From contig OZ024810.1 of NCBI GenBank assembly GCA_964017045.1, positions 6,689,562-6,753,561 of the forward strand: 64,000 nt of DNA, read 5' to 3'. Shown here piece by piece: positions 34,540 through 61,256 of the stretch (the first letter of the stretch is position 1; each line of letters opens with the position of its first letter). The position numbers and the translations under genes were made by a program. This DNA comes from Omphiscola glabra (lineage: Eukaryota > Mollusca > Gastropoda > Lymnaeidae). The notes beneath the pieces were generated by a model. That model was not told the origin of the DNA. It saw only the letters and a list, made by a program, of their open reading frames with translations, and ran no database searches.

Positions 34540-35110
34540 TGCTCGGGGCTGTATTTGCAAGAGCACAACGAAGATCATCTTCTACAACACATCTACAGAT
34601 TTAGACGTGATTACCATGTCATCTATTCTTCTGCGGACAGTGGAGTTAGATAGGGAAATGCACTCCATTTCGTATCAAATTCGTCTCCGATCATAACGCG
34701 AACAATGTTTTTTGCTGCTGGCAGCAATAACTCTTAAGCAATGGTGTGAGGTTTCATAGCTCTGGCGATTCTGAGTGCCACCAAATATGAAGCTTCAACG
34801 GCTGCTACGTTTTGTTTGTGGTACTTGCCACCAGTGTCAAGTCTGGCTTTCTGTTTCTGAAGTCCATCAGTTTTACTTCTAAAATTGTTGGTATCCTTTG
34901 CCAGCAAATCTTGGATGCTTGCTATAAAAAGGGCGTTTTTGTTTTTTCGGCTTCATAGATTCGGCTGATAGAACTTCACAACAAATAACACATTGCGGTT
35001 GCAAATCCCTGTTGCAATTATTTAGGTAAAACCATACTGCAAATAATCCTCACTGTATTTCTTTTCTTAACGTTCTTCTCTAAACAAACCATTGTCATGG
35101 GATGGTTTGC
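34540..35110 (-). pseudogene. hAT transposase, N-terminal third (BED finger)
   Basis: The minus strand encodes, in broken frames: KYSEDYLQYGFT, a BED-finger piece (AMCYLL, SAESMKPKK; cysteine and lysine positions as in ZBED/Charlie-type proteins), LQKQKARLDTGGKYHKQNV, AAVEASYLVALRIARAMKPH, KNIVRVMIGDEFDTKWSAF and SLSNSTVRRRIDDM. The last is the conserved 'SLSNNTV.RRI.DM' that precedes the catalytic domain of such hAT transposases. The DDE catalytic core and the C-terminal dimerisation domain are deleted; the left terminus follows within about 200 bp. Confidence 0.8.
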
Positions 35111-35309
35111 TAAAAGATGATATATTGTAGATCTCAGTGGAAAAAAACAGATATGTCACATTGTGAAGAGTTTGAGAAAAAGGGATTTTAAAGTTTGAAA
35201 GTATCCAACATTTTCCCAAGTAAAAATACAATTCTATAATTTGCTTGTATTTAGTGATACCATTTTACTTTTAAATATATCAGTTACTAAGTATTTTGTG
35301 ACAGATTTT

Positions 35310-35610
35310 TACAACTTTTTATCAGGCTGACTCAATATTGTGGCTTGTCAACTTTTTCCACTGAAAATTGAAATTTATTAAATTCGAATAGATCGTACCG
35401 CGCTTTTTCACCATGGCCGCCAACTTGATTGCCGTGACCCGTAAAAATAAGAATAAAACGTTAAAAAATAATTTGAAAAAATTTTCTAAATGTATCCCTA
35501 AACCTAACCTGAACCCTAAATCTATCCCTAAACCTAACCTGAACCCTAAAACTATCCCTAAACCCAACCTAATGAAATGAGGTACTACGATCTATCTTAA
35601 TTAGCCCTCA
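35310..35610. mobile_element. Small element carrying telomere-like repeats
   Basis: Sequence present in hAT copy 2 but absent from copy 1. It contains 'ccgcgctttttcaccatggc', which also flanks the array upstream of SEC61B ('ccgcgttttttaccatggc'), then a 30-bp minisatellite. The words 'tagatcgta' form an inverted pair around the array. Confidence 0.6.
35487..35575. repeat. 30-bp telomere-like minisatellite
   Basis: Three units starting at 35,487, 35,517 and 35,547 (30 bp each) with core ATCCCTAAACCTAACC. CCCTAA is the metazoan telomeric hexamer in reverse. Confidence 0.9.
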
Positions 35611-35879
35611 AGGTAATAGTCACTGTAAGACTTTCATTAATAACATAAAAGATAATGACCTGCATTTTTAATAACAATGAAAACATAGATATATTTTATA
35701 ACGTGTTTAACAGCTTAATCAGGTGGGACTAAACACAATTGTTTAAAACGATTGACAATGTCAATGACTATGTTGTAAATCATTGTAATGATCTCATCAC
35801 TCAATGGTCAGATTCAAAAGAAGGTGTGAATCAGTAGACGAGCAGAATTTTTATTTTGCGTTTTATTTTTTGCCTTTAT

Positions 35880-38430
35880 AAGGCAATCGTCGTTCATCAG
35901 GGGCAATTTTTAACAGAGACGTAACTTAGTACGACAGCATGCTGAGCTTACTCTCATACAGGCAAAATAGTACTGACTACAGGTGTGGGCTCTGACACTG
36001 ATTTAGTATGGTATGGCATCTTTCCGTCTACGAGAGACAATAGATTATCTTGTCTGGTTGCAGCTCTTGGTGTGGCTAATGAGACCGATCCTTGAATGGC
36101 AGTCTCTTGTGCATGTCCCGCACACGAATGCGGTGGATTAGAGTTTTCTTGCCTTTCTCCGCGCTCTCTTCACAGCTGCTTCCGCCCTGTAGAGCTCCTC
36201 GGCACGTAGTGATCCTTCCTTCACGATGCCCCGCCATGTGGATCGATCCTCCGCCAGGTCCTCCCAATTTGAGATGTTGATGTTAGCCGCCTTCATATCT
36301 CTTTTGCAAATGTCTATGTATCTGAGACGAGGCCAACTGACCTTTTCCCTGTCGCCAGCTCGCTGTACAGCACGTCCTTAGGTATGCGACCAGGTTGCAT
36401 TCGCTTGACGTGCCCAAGCCAGCGGAGGCGTCTTTGGATTAAAAGGTCTGGGACGCTGCACATTGGCCCGACAGAATCAGCAACCAGAAACTGTGGCAGC
36501 GGACAAAGCAAGAACCTGTAGAACAAGAGATCCTCCAGAGAAGATGGAGATGGATTGGCCATACGCTCAGGAAACCTGCCTCCAGCATAACTAGACAAGC
36601 CTTGAATTGGAACCCTCAAGGAAAACGGAAAAGAGGCAGGCCTAAGAACACGTGGCGCCGTGAAGTGGAGGCGGATACCAAGAAACTTGGCCACACTTGG
36701 GGGAGGCTGGAGAGATTGGCTCAGGATCGTGATGCCTGGAGGGCTCTTGTAGGCGGCCTATGTCCTAATCACAGACGTCGATGAAGATCGGCTGCTGTTC
36801 CTCGAGGACGAAAAGGCGAAAGAAGAAGAAAGACGCTGCACATATTTGTTTGAGACAGGACATCCGTGTTGGGGACTTTTTCCTGCCATTTGATGTCAAG
36901 GATGCGGCGCAGGCATCTGAGGTGGAAGCCATTGAGCCTTTTTTCGTGCCTGTTGTATGTGGTCCAAGACTCACATCCATAGAGGAGTGTGCTCAGTACG
37001 CAGGCCTGGTATACCTGCAGCTTAGTTCTTGTTGTGAGTTTGGCATTGAACCAGACTCTTTTCTTCAATCTCGTCATGACAGTTGCGGCCCTCCCTATCC
37101 TACCACTTATCTCATCCTCCATTGAGAGGGTGCTCGAAATGTTCGACCCTAGATATGTGACTCTGTCAACAGCATGACCTTTCTTATTTTGGACTTAGCT
37201 CTAAGGCGCACAATGTTGAACAATCTCCCGTCTGCTCTAGTGTGGATGTATATCCTCTCGCTGTTGTTCTTGATGACATACTGGAGTAAGATGGAGAAGA
37301 AGATTGCAAATAAAGTAGGAGTTAGCACGCAGCCTTGCTTTACTCCACTACTTACTGGAAAAGCTTCTGAGGTGGCACCGTCATAGCACTGTGCTCTGCA
37401 TGTTATCGTGGAACTGCTCGATGATGTTAAGCAGACGTTCAGGGCAGCCTATTTTTTTTAGGATCTGGAAGAGGCCGCTTCTGCTGACAAGATCAAAAGC
37501 TTTAGTGAGGTCGACAAACGCGATGTATAGAGGCATATGTTGTTCCCTGCTTTTCTCCTGCAACTGGCGCAGAGAGAAGATCGCATGTCTGTTGTTGACC
37601 TACCGGCTCGAAAGCCACTTTGCGATTCTGGGAGTACACGCGATGCTAGGGTCTTCAAGCGTGTTAATGCAACTCGGGCGAAGGCCTTTCCAACTATGCT
37701 AAGAAGGAAGATTTTACGATAGTTGTTGCAGTCACTCTTGTCTCCTTTGTTCTTGTACAATGTAACAATGTTTGCATCTTTCAACTCTTGTGGTAGCTGT
37801 CCCTGTTCCCAGCACATAGTAAGGAGATCGTGCAAGGGCCGTAATAGAACTTCCTTTCCACATTTGAGAACCTCTGGTGGAATTCCATCATTGCCAGGGG
37901 CTTTCCCACAGGCGAGACAATCGATGGCTCTACGTACCTCTTCTAGAGTGGTTAGGGTGTCAAGCTCATCCATGACCGGCAGGTCTGGGATATCGTCCAG
38001 GGCAGCGGTTGAGACATGGTTCATTGTTGCGTATAGTTCCAAGTAGTGCTCAATCCACCGTTTGAGTTGTTTATCCCGATCAGTAATAAGTTCCCCTGTT
38101 TTTGAAATTAAAGGCGCAGTCTTGGAGGTCAGAGGTCATGTTGCTTGTTTTATATTCTCGTACAAAGCCTTTGCATCTCCTCTATCAGCAGCTGACTGTA
38201 TGCTGGAGCTTAGATTGAGCCAATATGTGTTAGCGTAGTGGCGAGCTGCCTGCTGGGTGTTTTTCTTGGCACTTTTAAGAGTTTGTAGAGTGGCTGGGCA
38301 AGGCCTGTCTTTATAAGCTAAGAGAGCCTTTCTTTTAGCATCAGTGACATGCTTCATTTCCTGCCAGTGAGCCTCGAACCAATCTGCCCTTTTGCGTTCT
38401 CTCTTGCCAAATGCCGTGCTATAGCCGATT
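35880..38430 (-). mobile_element. LINE-B copy nested in the SPIN-like hAT
   Basis: The minus strand encodes the linker (ALLAYKDRPCPATLQTLKSA at 38,310), RT entry LACGKAPGNDGIPPEVLK, NIVTLYKNKGDKSDCNNYRK, RVLPESQSGFRAGRSTTDM, then LYIAFVDLTKAFDLVSRSGL, then thumb and C-terminus (ISGRIGRAATVMTRLKKRVW, VYQACVLSTLLYGCESWTTY). The catalytic FADD region (37,190-37,330) is partly deleted. The piece 36,464-36,831 is a foreign insertion. The copy is 5'-truncated within the endonuclease. Confidence 0.85.
36464..36831 (+). mobile_element. LINE-F 3' end inserted in LINE-B
   Basis: The plus strand encodes a different LINE C-terminus: [40 protein letters not shown] and [20 protein letters not shown], then a stop and a purine-rich (GAA) tail. 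It is flanked by a 12-bp direct repeat GACGCTGCACAT (36,452-36,463 and 36,832-36,843). The related LINE-B copy near 16,850 shows the uninterrupted site with one such motif. This is a 5'-truncated target-primed insertion. Confidence 0.9.
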
Positions 38431-38739
38431 TAGTACACTGCTTCTAATCACATAAAGCTTGAACAGATACTATCTTTACCCCATATATTATAACTAGAAA
38501 GACTCTGCTTCCTAAACCGATTTTATTTTGCCTTGAAATGTTCACTTTAATCTTATCGTAGATAACAATAGTAGCATTTATTGTTCGGTGTAATTTCAGC
38601 ATCGGACATTTTACCTACATTCTTTGTTTATTTACGTTTTCTTTACTTGCTATTGGTTAAGCGCATCACTTGATATTAAGGGAGGTAGCTTTGAGTTTTT
38701 TTTCTACATTTTGACTGGACTTTTCTGATTTGTCTATAG

Positions 38740-38935
38740 CAGGGGTTCTCAATCTTCCTAATGCCGCGACCCTTTATTAGAGTCCATCATGCTGTGGCAA
38801 CCCCCAACCACGAAATTATTTTCGCTGCTACGTCATAACTGTTAGTATATGTGTTTTCCGATGGTCTTAGGCGACCCCTGGAAAAGGGTCATACGACCCC
38901 CAAAGGGGTTGCGACCCACAGGCTGAGAACCGCTG
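38740..38935. mobile_element. 196-bp SPIN-type MITE with perfect TSD
   Basis: A perfect 8-bp duplication GTCTATAG (38,732-38,739 and 38,936-38,943) flanks a 196-bp element. Left end CAGGGGTTCTCAATCTTCC; right end reversed CAGCGGTTCTCAGCCTGTGG. The inside has 'tgtgttttccgatggtctta', 'cgacccccaaaggggttgcg' and 'aaattattttcgctgctacg', the layout of the short SPIN_NA elements. The element sits inside a relative of itself (hAT copy 2). Copy 1 shows the empty site. Confidence 0.9.
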
Positions 38936-39185
38936 GTCTATAGTATGCCTCATTTATTATCCGCGATTACCCGTAAACGAGTTTATTTGTGCAGTAGTTT
39001 TCACTTTCGGTTTAAGCTTTATTATGGGGTGAATAATTCAAGGGGGATATCTCACAAATGAAAATCTGTGACATGTCTGGTTTTTCAGCCGGACCAAATC
39101 AATCGATTTCTAAAACAAGCGGCATCGGAAATGTGTGTTTTCAAATGGTGTTAGGCGACCCCCGTTGAGAATCCCTGCTTTAGAA

Positions 39186-40925
39186 CCATCGTGTGCACTC
39201 AGCAACACTTACGATGCTGGATGCCTCGGATATTTTAGGGGTTTAAAGATGTGATGAGGATATTTTTTTAATTATCATCTTTCAATGCAGGTTGCAAAAA
39301 AAGGAGAGGGGCTCAAAATGGAACAGTGCTTGAACTGCTTGTGTTATGCTAAAAATTGTATATAATATTACTAAAAATAGTAATATGGCTGTTATCTTAT
39401 TTTTACAAAATTTTGTAGCTACGTAATTAATAAATGAATTTAAAAAAAAAAAAAAAATAAATAAAAAGGGTTCCATCACTAAAAAGCACCGCAAACATGA
39501 TTTTATATGCTGAAAAGAAAATGGGAAAAAAAAACCAACTACTTCCTTATAATAATTAGACTAGCTTTTCTAAATATTTCCAAATTTTAACAGAGTCAAA
39601 ACGAAAAAAAAAACATAATTAGAAATTTTTATAGGTTTAGAAAACTGGTCATTTTTATAAATTCTATATGAACAGCATAACTATTTTAAGAAGACATGAG
39701 TTGTTTACAAAAGACATTACATATTTATTAATGTGTGATTTTATCTGGTGGAAATAGTATTCAATTTAATTTTATTTTGTTGTTGTTTTTTTTTGGAAAA
39801 AAAAAAAGGAAAAAAAAAAAAAGAAATAGTATTCAATAATATTCAATTGATATTGATAGAAATGTTTATTTATAATTTTCAAAACACTATAACATTTTCA
39901 GATAAATTACAAATGGCCTCTTAGATGTACTTAAAAATACATTTTAAAAACCAAATCCACAGAATGTACTTTAAATTGAACAAATTAGGAATAATATGTT
40001 TTTCTAAAACTAATACGAACACATTTTTTTAAAAATAGAAATGACAATCGAAATGCTAGTTCAAAAAATAAACTTTTTTTTTTTTAGTTATCTTACTCCC
40101 ATTATAAATTAATAATAATAAAAAATTCGTGCAAAAAGGTGGGGCTTAATCAATATAATATAGGCTATGTATTTGTTAAACCGCTGTTATGCAGGAAACA
40201 TTGTTACGAAAGAAGCACATCAAAAGAAAACACAAACGCTTTCGATATAATAATTGATGAAATGTGCACTTTTTGTATGCTTCCGTTATTTTCTTAATTT
40301 TAAAAAAAAATCTCATTTTTTAAAATTTCTGTTTTATTTAACTTTACACACATGGAATCGATTAAATATATATTTTTTTTTAAAGACTAATGCCATTATA
40401 CAATTTATAATTAGCACCCATCCCTACTTTAAAAGTAATGCTTTTTATGATAAAATATAATTTTAAAATGGATTGCACATGTTTGAGACTAAGCAAGAAC
40501 TTATTAATAATTTTGTAGTCCTTTTTATTGATATAAAGATAATTAAATACAGTTTTATTAAAATCTTTAAAAATACCGATATATTATGCGAACTACAGGA
40601 AGTAAGACATCGTCTGAAGCGGCCAGTACGATATTATTTATCGAACACTATAATCCTTTAACAAGCTTGGCTTTATATACGGCATACGGATCATAAATAG
40701 ATCTAACGTAGCGATATTTCATAGATTCTACTAATTGTAATGGGTTAAAGGCACCAGATACTATTCTTTTAAAAACTTCTTTAAAAAGACATTGTAATTG
40801 TAGTGGGTTTTAATTTTAAAAAAATATAATCGTTATATTTTGTCCCCATTTTGCTCCGGGGGGTCACTTGACTTTCCCCTTTGGTGAAATATTGCCCCCC
40901 CACCCCCGAGAGATGACTGCAAGAA
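39186..40925. mobile_element. hAT-2 family region, right end at about 40,915
   Basis: The right end 'cttgactttcccctttggtg', a C-rich box and 'agaaaccctg' resembles hAT-2 (24,440-24,539) and 26,310-26,390. The segment 40,460-40,760 is homologous to 25,390-25,680. The left end was not found. Poly-A and purine runs at 39,446 and 39,796-39,820 are low-complexity. Confidence 0.55.
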
Positions 40926-40995
40926 ACCCTGCTAATAATGATAATGAATGTCCCCCTTCTAAAAATATAATTTTATTAATTTAAATTTATAAAGT

Positions 40996-41224
40996 AATAA
41001 AAACTTAAATGAGAACATCTCGTAGCATGAGTTATTTCAAAATATACATTTAAATTTAATTAATTATAATTCTTCATACATGTTTTTGCGAAATATTTAC
41101 CTAATCAGAAATCATGTTCAATATGTAAGTAAGTGAATCAGTAAACTATTGAATCTAGTATGGGTATAGTTAAACTACTTTTATGTGATTAAATCACATT
41201 TTACGAGATGTTCTCACTTTTATT
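40996..41224. repeat. Inverted repeat pair, MITE-like
   Basis: Arms 40,996-41,024 and 41,202-41,224 are inverted repeats with the core GAGAACATCTCGTA. A palindrome 'atgtgattaaatcacat' is at 41,183-41,199. No coding sequence. Confidence 0.65.
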
Positions 41225-41325
41225 GGCCCACACTGTAGGCCTACTTTTTATAAGAAACTGCCCTTTAAGTAAATCAATGCAACGTAACACCCTAGCCAAA
41301 TAGCATTCACTAAGACACTTATCAC

Positions 41326-41515
41326 TCACCAGGGCCGACCCTAACAATTGCGGGGTCCTATGCGAAATGGATTGCACGGGGCCCAGTCTGGGTAGGAATG
41401 AGGATAATAAGTGAAAATTAAGATTTTGTATTAGAAAATAAATTCGGGGCGGGGCCTATGAAAGTGCGGGGCCCACTGCGGCCGCATAGGTTGCAGTGGC
41501 CTAAGGCCGGCCCTG
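41326..41515. mobile_element. GC-rich MITE upstream of SEC61B
   Basis: CAGGGCCGACCCTA on the left and, reversed, CAGGGCCGGCCTTAGG on the right. CTTATCAC occurs at 41,318-41,325 and 41,516-41,523, an 8-bp direct repeat; on the left four bases lie between it and CAGGG. Confidence 0.7.
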
Positions 41516-41524
41516 CTTATCACT

Positions 41525-42014
41525 AATCTAATAAATAAGACTTTAAAAAAATTAAAGTGGGTGTATATTGTTATGAGATGAATAACATTCTGCATATAAA
41601 AAAGACACTCAAGGCTGTTACATACGTGAAAAACGGTTAGGGTAATTCTTTTTTTAGATAAAAGATATCTCTGTTTTACGATTTTCCAATAATACAATCA
41701 TTTACAATGAACCACTTAGGTGACAATAATGATTGGGAAGCGTTATCCGCCTCACGACCAAAACCGTGCGGATTACCACTCCGATAATGATTTGATTAGT
41801 CATCATTTATTAGGTAATTTAAGTTTAAGGTCATTTTAGAGAAAAAAATATGTAGATTAGCCTTAGGGGCGCGAAAGGGCGTAAAAGATATGGCAAGAAA
41901 GTACTTCTTAAAACTTTTAATGATGTTAGTATTTTTAGAAACGTAAATATCATTACATTAATACTACAAAGTGTCTGCCATTATTATCTCGAAAACATCG
42001 GGTGGGTAAATGTG
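41525..42014. other. Upstream flank of SEC61B, nothing recognised
   Basis: AT-rich sequence with an imperfect hairpin 'ccgcctcacg'/'cgtgcgg' near 41,749-41,773. No exon, tRNA or promoter motif that I can defend. Confidence 0.35.
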
Positions 42015-42240
42015 TAACTATGGGGCCGCGTTTTTTACCATGGCTAAATCTGTCCCTCACCCTAACCTGAACCCTAAATCTATCCCTCACCCTAACCTAA
42101 ACCCTAAATCTATCCCTCACCCTAACCCTAAATCTATCCCTCACCCTAAATCTATCCCTCACCCTAACCTGAACCCTAAATCTGTCCCTCACCCTAACCT
42201 GTCACGCAAAAGACGCCATGGCCCCATAACTACACTTCAG
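42015..42240. repeat. Telomere-like minisatellite framed by inverted repeats
   Basis: Units begin with TAAATCT at 42,045, 42,075, 42,105, 42,129, 42,147 and 42,177, so unit lengths are 30, 30, 24, 18, 30 and about 25 bp; the first five differ only by multiples of six. Each has CCCTAACC-type words. The array is framed by an inverted repeat: GTGTAACTATGGGGCC on the left and, reversed from the right, GTGTAGTTATGGGGCC. A sibling lies at 35,310-35,610. The long open frame across it is a by-product of the multiple-of-three unit lengths. Confidence 0.9.
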
Positions 42241-42585
42241 CCCATCGGGTGATATTTTCTAGTTATTATTATAATGTAAAGGTATTTTCATTCCGGTGAG
42301 AGAGAGAGATGCCTGAAAGAAACGCTGACTTAGTCTTGGATCTGGCCTGTACTAGACTGTAGGCAAGATGATGCCCATGCCCATTAAAAAAAGATATATT
42401 TTATTTTAAAATTAAAAGCCCTCATTTAATTTGTCTCAAATTGGATGCAGCTTATCTTAAATGAAATGTAGATATCTAAAAAATAAAGTTTGGCTACGCA
42501 GTGAAAAATTTAAAATACAAGAACATGACGTAATGTTAAGACAGATTAATGAGAATGAATTAAAAAAAACAAATATGCTTTTGAC

Positions 42586-42649
42586 CCGGAAGTAAAATGG
42601 AAAAGCCGGATACGTGGCACAAAGGAGATAACTACACTTCCTCCTTTTC
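42586..42649 (+). promoter_or_regulatory. Probable SEC61B core promoter motifs
   Basis: An ETS/GABP-type motif CCGGAAGT at 42,586-42,593 and a pyrimidine tract CTTCCTCCTTTTC at 42,637-42,649 lie 85 and 22-34 bases upstream of the ATG. Such ETS sites and TOP-like tracts are common at housekeeping and translation-linked genes. The transcription start cannot be fixed from sequence; use of these sites is inference. Confidence 0.5.
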
Positions 42650-42670
42650 ATTTCACGTCATCAAGCGAAA

Positions 42671-58719
<16,049 letters not shown>

Positions 58720-59151
58720 CTAATCAGTCAACCATTTTCACTGGCAGAACTCGAAACTGGACCATGGACAGGCAGGGATCTAAAACCTAAGCATTACAAA
58801 AAAAGGAAGTGTGTAAATCTTTGAATGTTGCTCTGCTGCTGTGAAATGAGTGGATGTTATAAGCTGTGAATGTTTAGATTATACAGTAGTGATGGCTTAT
58901 GTAAATTTGTTAAAATTCATATTATTTCAGAATTTTAATTCTTGATTGTTCCTTTGTCATTCCATCTAGTTCAGTTTATAGAGGAGCGATGGAGATTGAA
59001 AATAGAGAAGAAAAAAAAAAGTTTGTGTTAATGATTTTAATCAAACTTCATGTGCTTTTTCTGCTGAACTGTGTGCATGTTTGCCTGACTGAACATGATT
59101 TGATCAGTTATGGTTGATTAGTTTTATTGATGTAATATAAGCTGTAATAAA
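58720..59151 (+). terminator. SEC61B: SEC61B 3' UTR and poly(A) signal
   Basis: The 3' UTR runs from the stop at 58,719. The first strong AATAAA is at 59,146-59,151, followed by a T/G-rich stretch ('attttctgtaattttt'), so cleavage is likely near 59,165-59,180. No canonical AATAAA was noted earlier in the UTR. Confidence 0.6.
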
Positions 59152-59179
59152 AACAGTTGTAATTTTATGATTTTCTGTA

Positions 59180-61039
59180 ATTTTTAAAATTTTTAGTGTT
59201 TAAATTATTCTTTTTTTTTTTTATTCATGGGGCCCTTTTTAGAATCAATTTAATTTGTGGTAACCCCTTAAGCCAGCCTTAAATCTTAATAAAAGTGTTA
59301 CAGACCTGTTTACCCTCAAACTCTTAAAATCGTCACAAAATCTTTAAATAAATTATCTTAAAAAAAATACAGTATTAATAATCTGTACACCCCAAAATCG
59401 GATGCTGTATGCCAAAATCATAAGATTAAACTGTAGTAAACAGGTCTGGTGTTATTTTATTTCCTGAAGTGGCTTCGGAGTCCCTGAAAATTATTTATAG
59501 AGCCATTAATGGAGGCTCAGTTATAAAGGGTAATTGTGTTACTCTATTAGTGCTTGGCGAGACTGATCGTTGTCAAAACATATCACAAAAAAAAATGATC
59601 TTTATAACATCAGGTAATCTCTATAGTTTAAGGACTGCTGCTTATTTTCCATTCCTTATCAGTTCGACTCTTTGAGACATTTCTCATACTTAATCTAAGA
59701 AATATACATAAGATTCACTCTATTAATATTAATTCATTGTCAGCCTGTGATAAATGGAAGTAACATTTTATTCATATGAAGTTTATTGAAAGACAATGAA
59801 TGGGAAAAATATTGACATAATAACAATGTGAACAATTTTACTTAAACATATTGGTAGTTGAAAGATCATTTATAATCTCTTGGAAAAATGTCTCGTCTTT
59901 ATTAATCTTTCTCCGTCTACAAGTAAGTAATGTCCATACTTTTGTTCATTTTTTTAAACAAAACTCTACTGTTATTTGGATATAAAACACTACATCTATT
60001 CCTTAAGCAGTAATGGAAAAATAAATTCTAACACACACATAAATACAGTATGTAACAGAAATAAAAATGCATTTGTTTTTTTATTGCATGTCTAAAAACA
60101 AAAATTTTGGCTATCATTCAAAAGACATATATATAAGACAGCAAATAATAATAATATAAACTATGAAAACACACAACTGTCCATTTTGCAGTAGATGCAT
60201 ATACCGGTATTTATGAATTTATAAGCTAATAAAAATAATATACTTTTTATTAAGAGTGGCATTGCAGAAAAGTCTAAAACTACCAAACCATTCTTTATTT
60301 ATCAACCCATGATAATTTATATATGTAAAGCATTTAGTAATTGCCTTAATAACTGAAAGAAAAAAACAACTAAATGACACATAAAGAGATTGAAAATGTT
60401 AGATATTTTATCTCTCTAAAGTACTAATACTCATAATAATGAAAGATGCATAATAAGCTGCATGGTAATAATTTCCTATTTGAGCACAAGTCCATTATGA
60501 CTTCATGTGCTGCCTTTTTTTTAAAAAAACAAACTTAGTTCTCATTCAACTGTACAGTCTAAACTAGACTTGAAATAAAAAAAGCATCCACCAAAATTAT
60601 TTTTCACTTGCATATTTACTCAAGGTGTCTTCACTCTGACAATGTAAGAAATTCTATTTCTCTCCCTTCCCTCACCATTACATTAAGCACTGACAAATAC
60701 ATAAAATATAATATAGTCATAGAAAATGCTACACTTAAAAAAATTTTAAAAAATTGTTTATAGAGCTAGTTGTATTAAAATGTATACTTTCACAAAACAG
60801 AATTAGCCTGGGGTGAAATATATTCCACAATTGATCCAAATATAAAAAAATTAATATTTATAATTTTCAACAGTTTTCACTGTTTCATGTGAATTAATGC
60901 CTGAAATCCCTTACTAACAAGCATACTAGATTATTTCACCATTTATAGTGGCTGCTTTTACCATACCAAACAAGTACAAGGTGTTTTTAAAGTAACGTTT
61001 TTTACAAAAATGCAAGTTACAGCTTTTAAAGATGAGAGC
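59180..61039. other. Intergenic 3' flank between convergent genes
   Basis: AT-rich. No coding exon was found. BECN1 transcripts could extend into it if the signal at 61,040 is not used; TTTATT words (AATAAA on the minus strand) also occur, for example around 59,766 and 59,783. Confidence 0.4.
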
Positions 61040-61045
61040 TTTATT
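61040..61045 (-). terminator. BECN1: Candidate BECN1 poly(A) signal
   Basis: AATAAA on the minus strand, about 105 bases after the stop codon. It is the first such signal; its use is inference. Confidence 0.45.
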
Positions 61046-61147
61046 ATGATTTTACATGAAATGCATCCAGCAACAGGAAAGGATTCCAGGACATAAATAA
61101 AATACACAAATATGAACTAATTATATCAACCCTATTCTGAACAGCCA

Positions 61148-61256
61148 TCAATCTCCTAGGCTTTTTCTGGCTGACAACCAAGCCAGAGCCCATTTCATAT
61201 TGGTCAGCATGTATTTTAAGGCTTTTGTCCATTGCTCCTCAGAGTTAAATTGCATT
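61148..61256 (-). CDS. BECN1: BECN1 last coding exon
   Basis: 109 bases including TGA (61,150-61,148); acceptor ctag. Encodes [35 protein letters not shown]. Confidence 0.96.

Larger units (their letters stand above)
34211..39177 (-). mobile_element. SPIN-like hAT element, copy 2, with nested insertions
   Basis: The left terminus reads CAACGGTTCTCAACC and continues 'atgccgcgaccc', 'gttcctcatgttgtag'. The right terminus is '..gttgagaatccctg'. Flanking 8-mers CCTTAGAA (34,203-34,210) and CTTTAGAA (39,178-39,185) differ at one base, consistent with a hAT target duplication. Internal order matches copy 1 at 18,190-19,702. Insertions include 35,310-35,610 (telomere-like repeat), about 35,825-38,685 (LINE-B with LINE-F inside) and 38,740-38,935 (MITE). 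The name SPIN rests on my memory of the family termini. Confidence 0.85.

Noticed and set aside
36769..37125. Plus-strand frames opposite LINE-B
   Set aside because: They are antisense shadows of the LINE-B reverse transcriptase.
41749..41773. Hairpin resembling part of a tRNA
   Set aside because: No cloverleaf, no B-box and wrong arm lengths.
42010..42252. An 80-codon open frame of repeated PHPNLNPKSI units
   Set aside because: It is a by-product of minisatellite units whose lengths are multiples of three; no splice or homology support.
61044..61232. A 62-codon frame overlapping the last BECN1 exon
   Set aside because: Same strand but another frame; the true frame is fixed by homology and splice phase.
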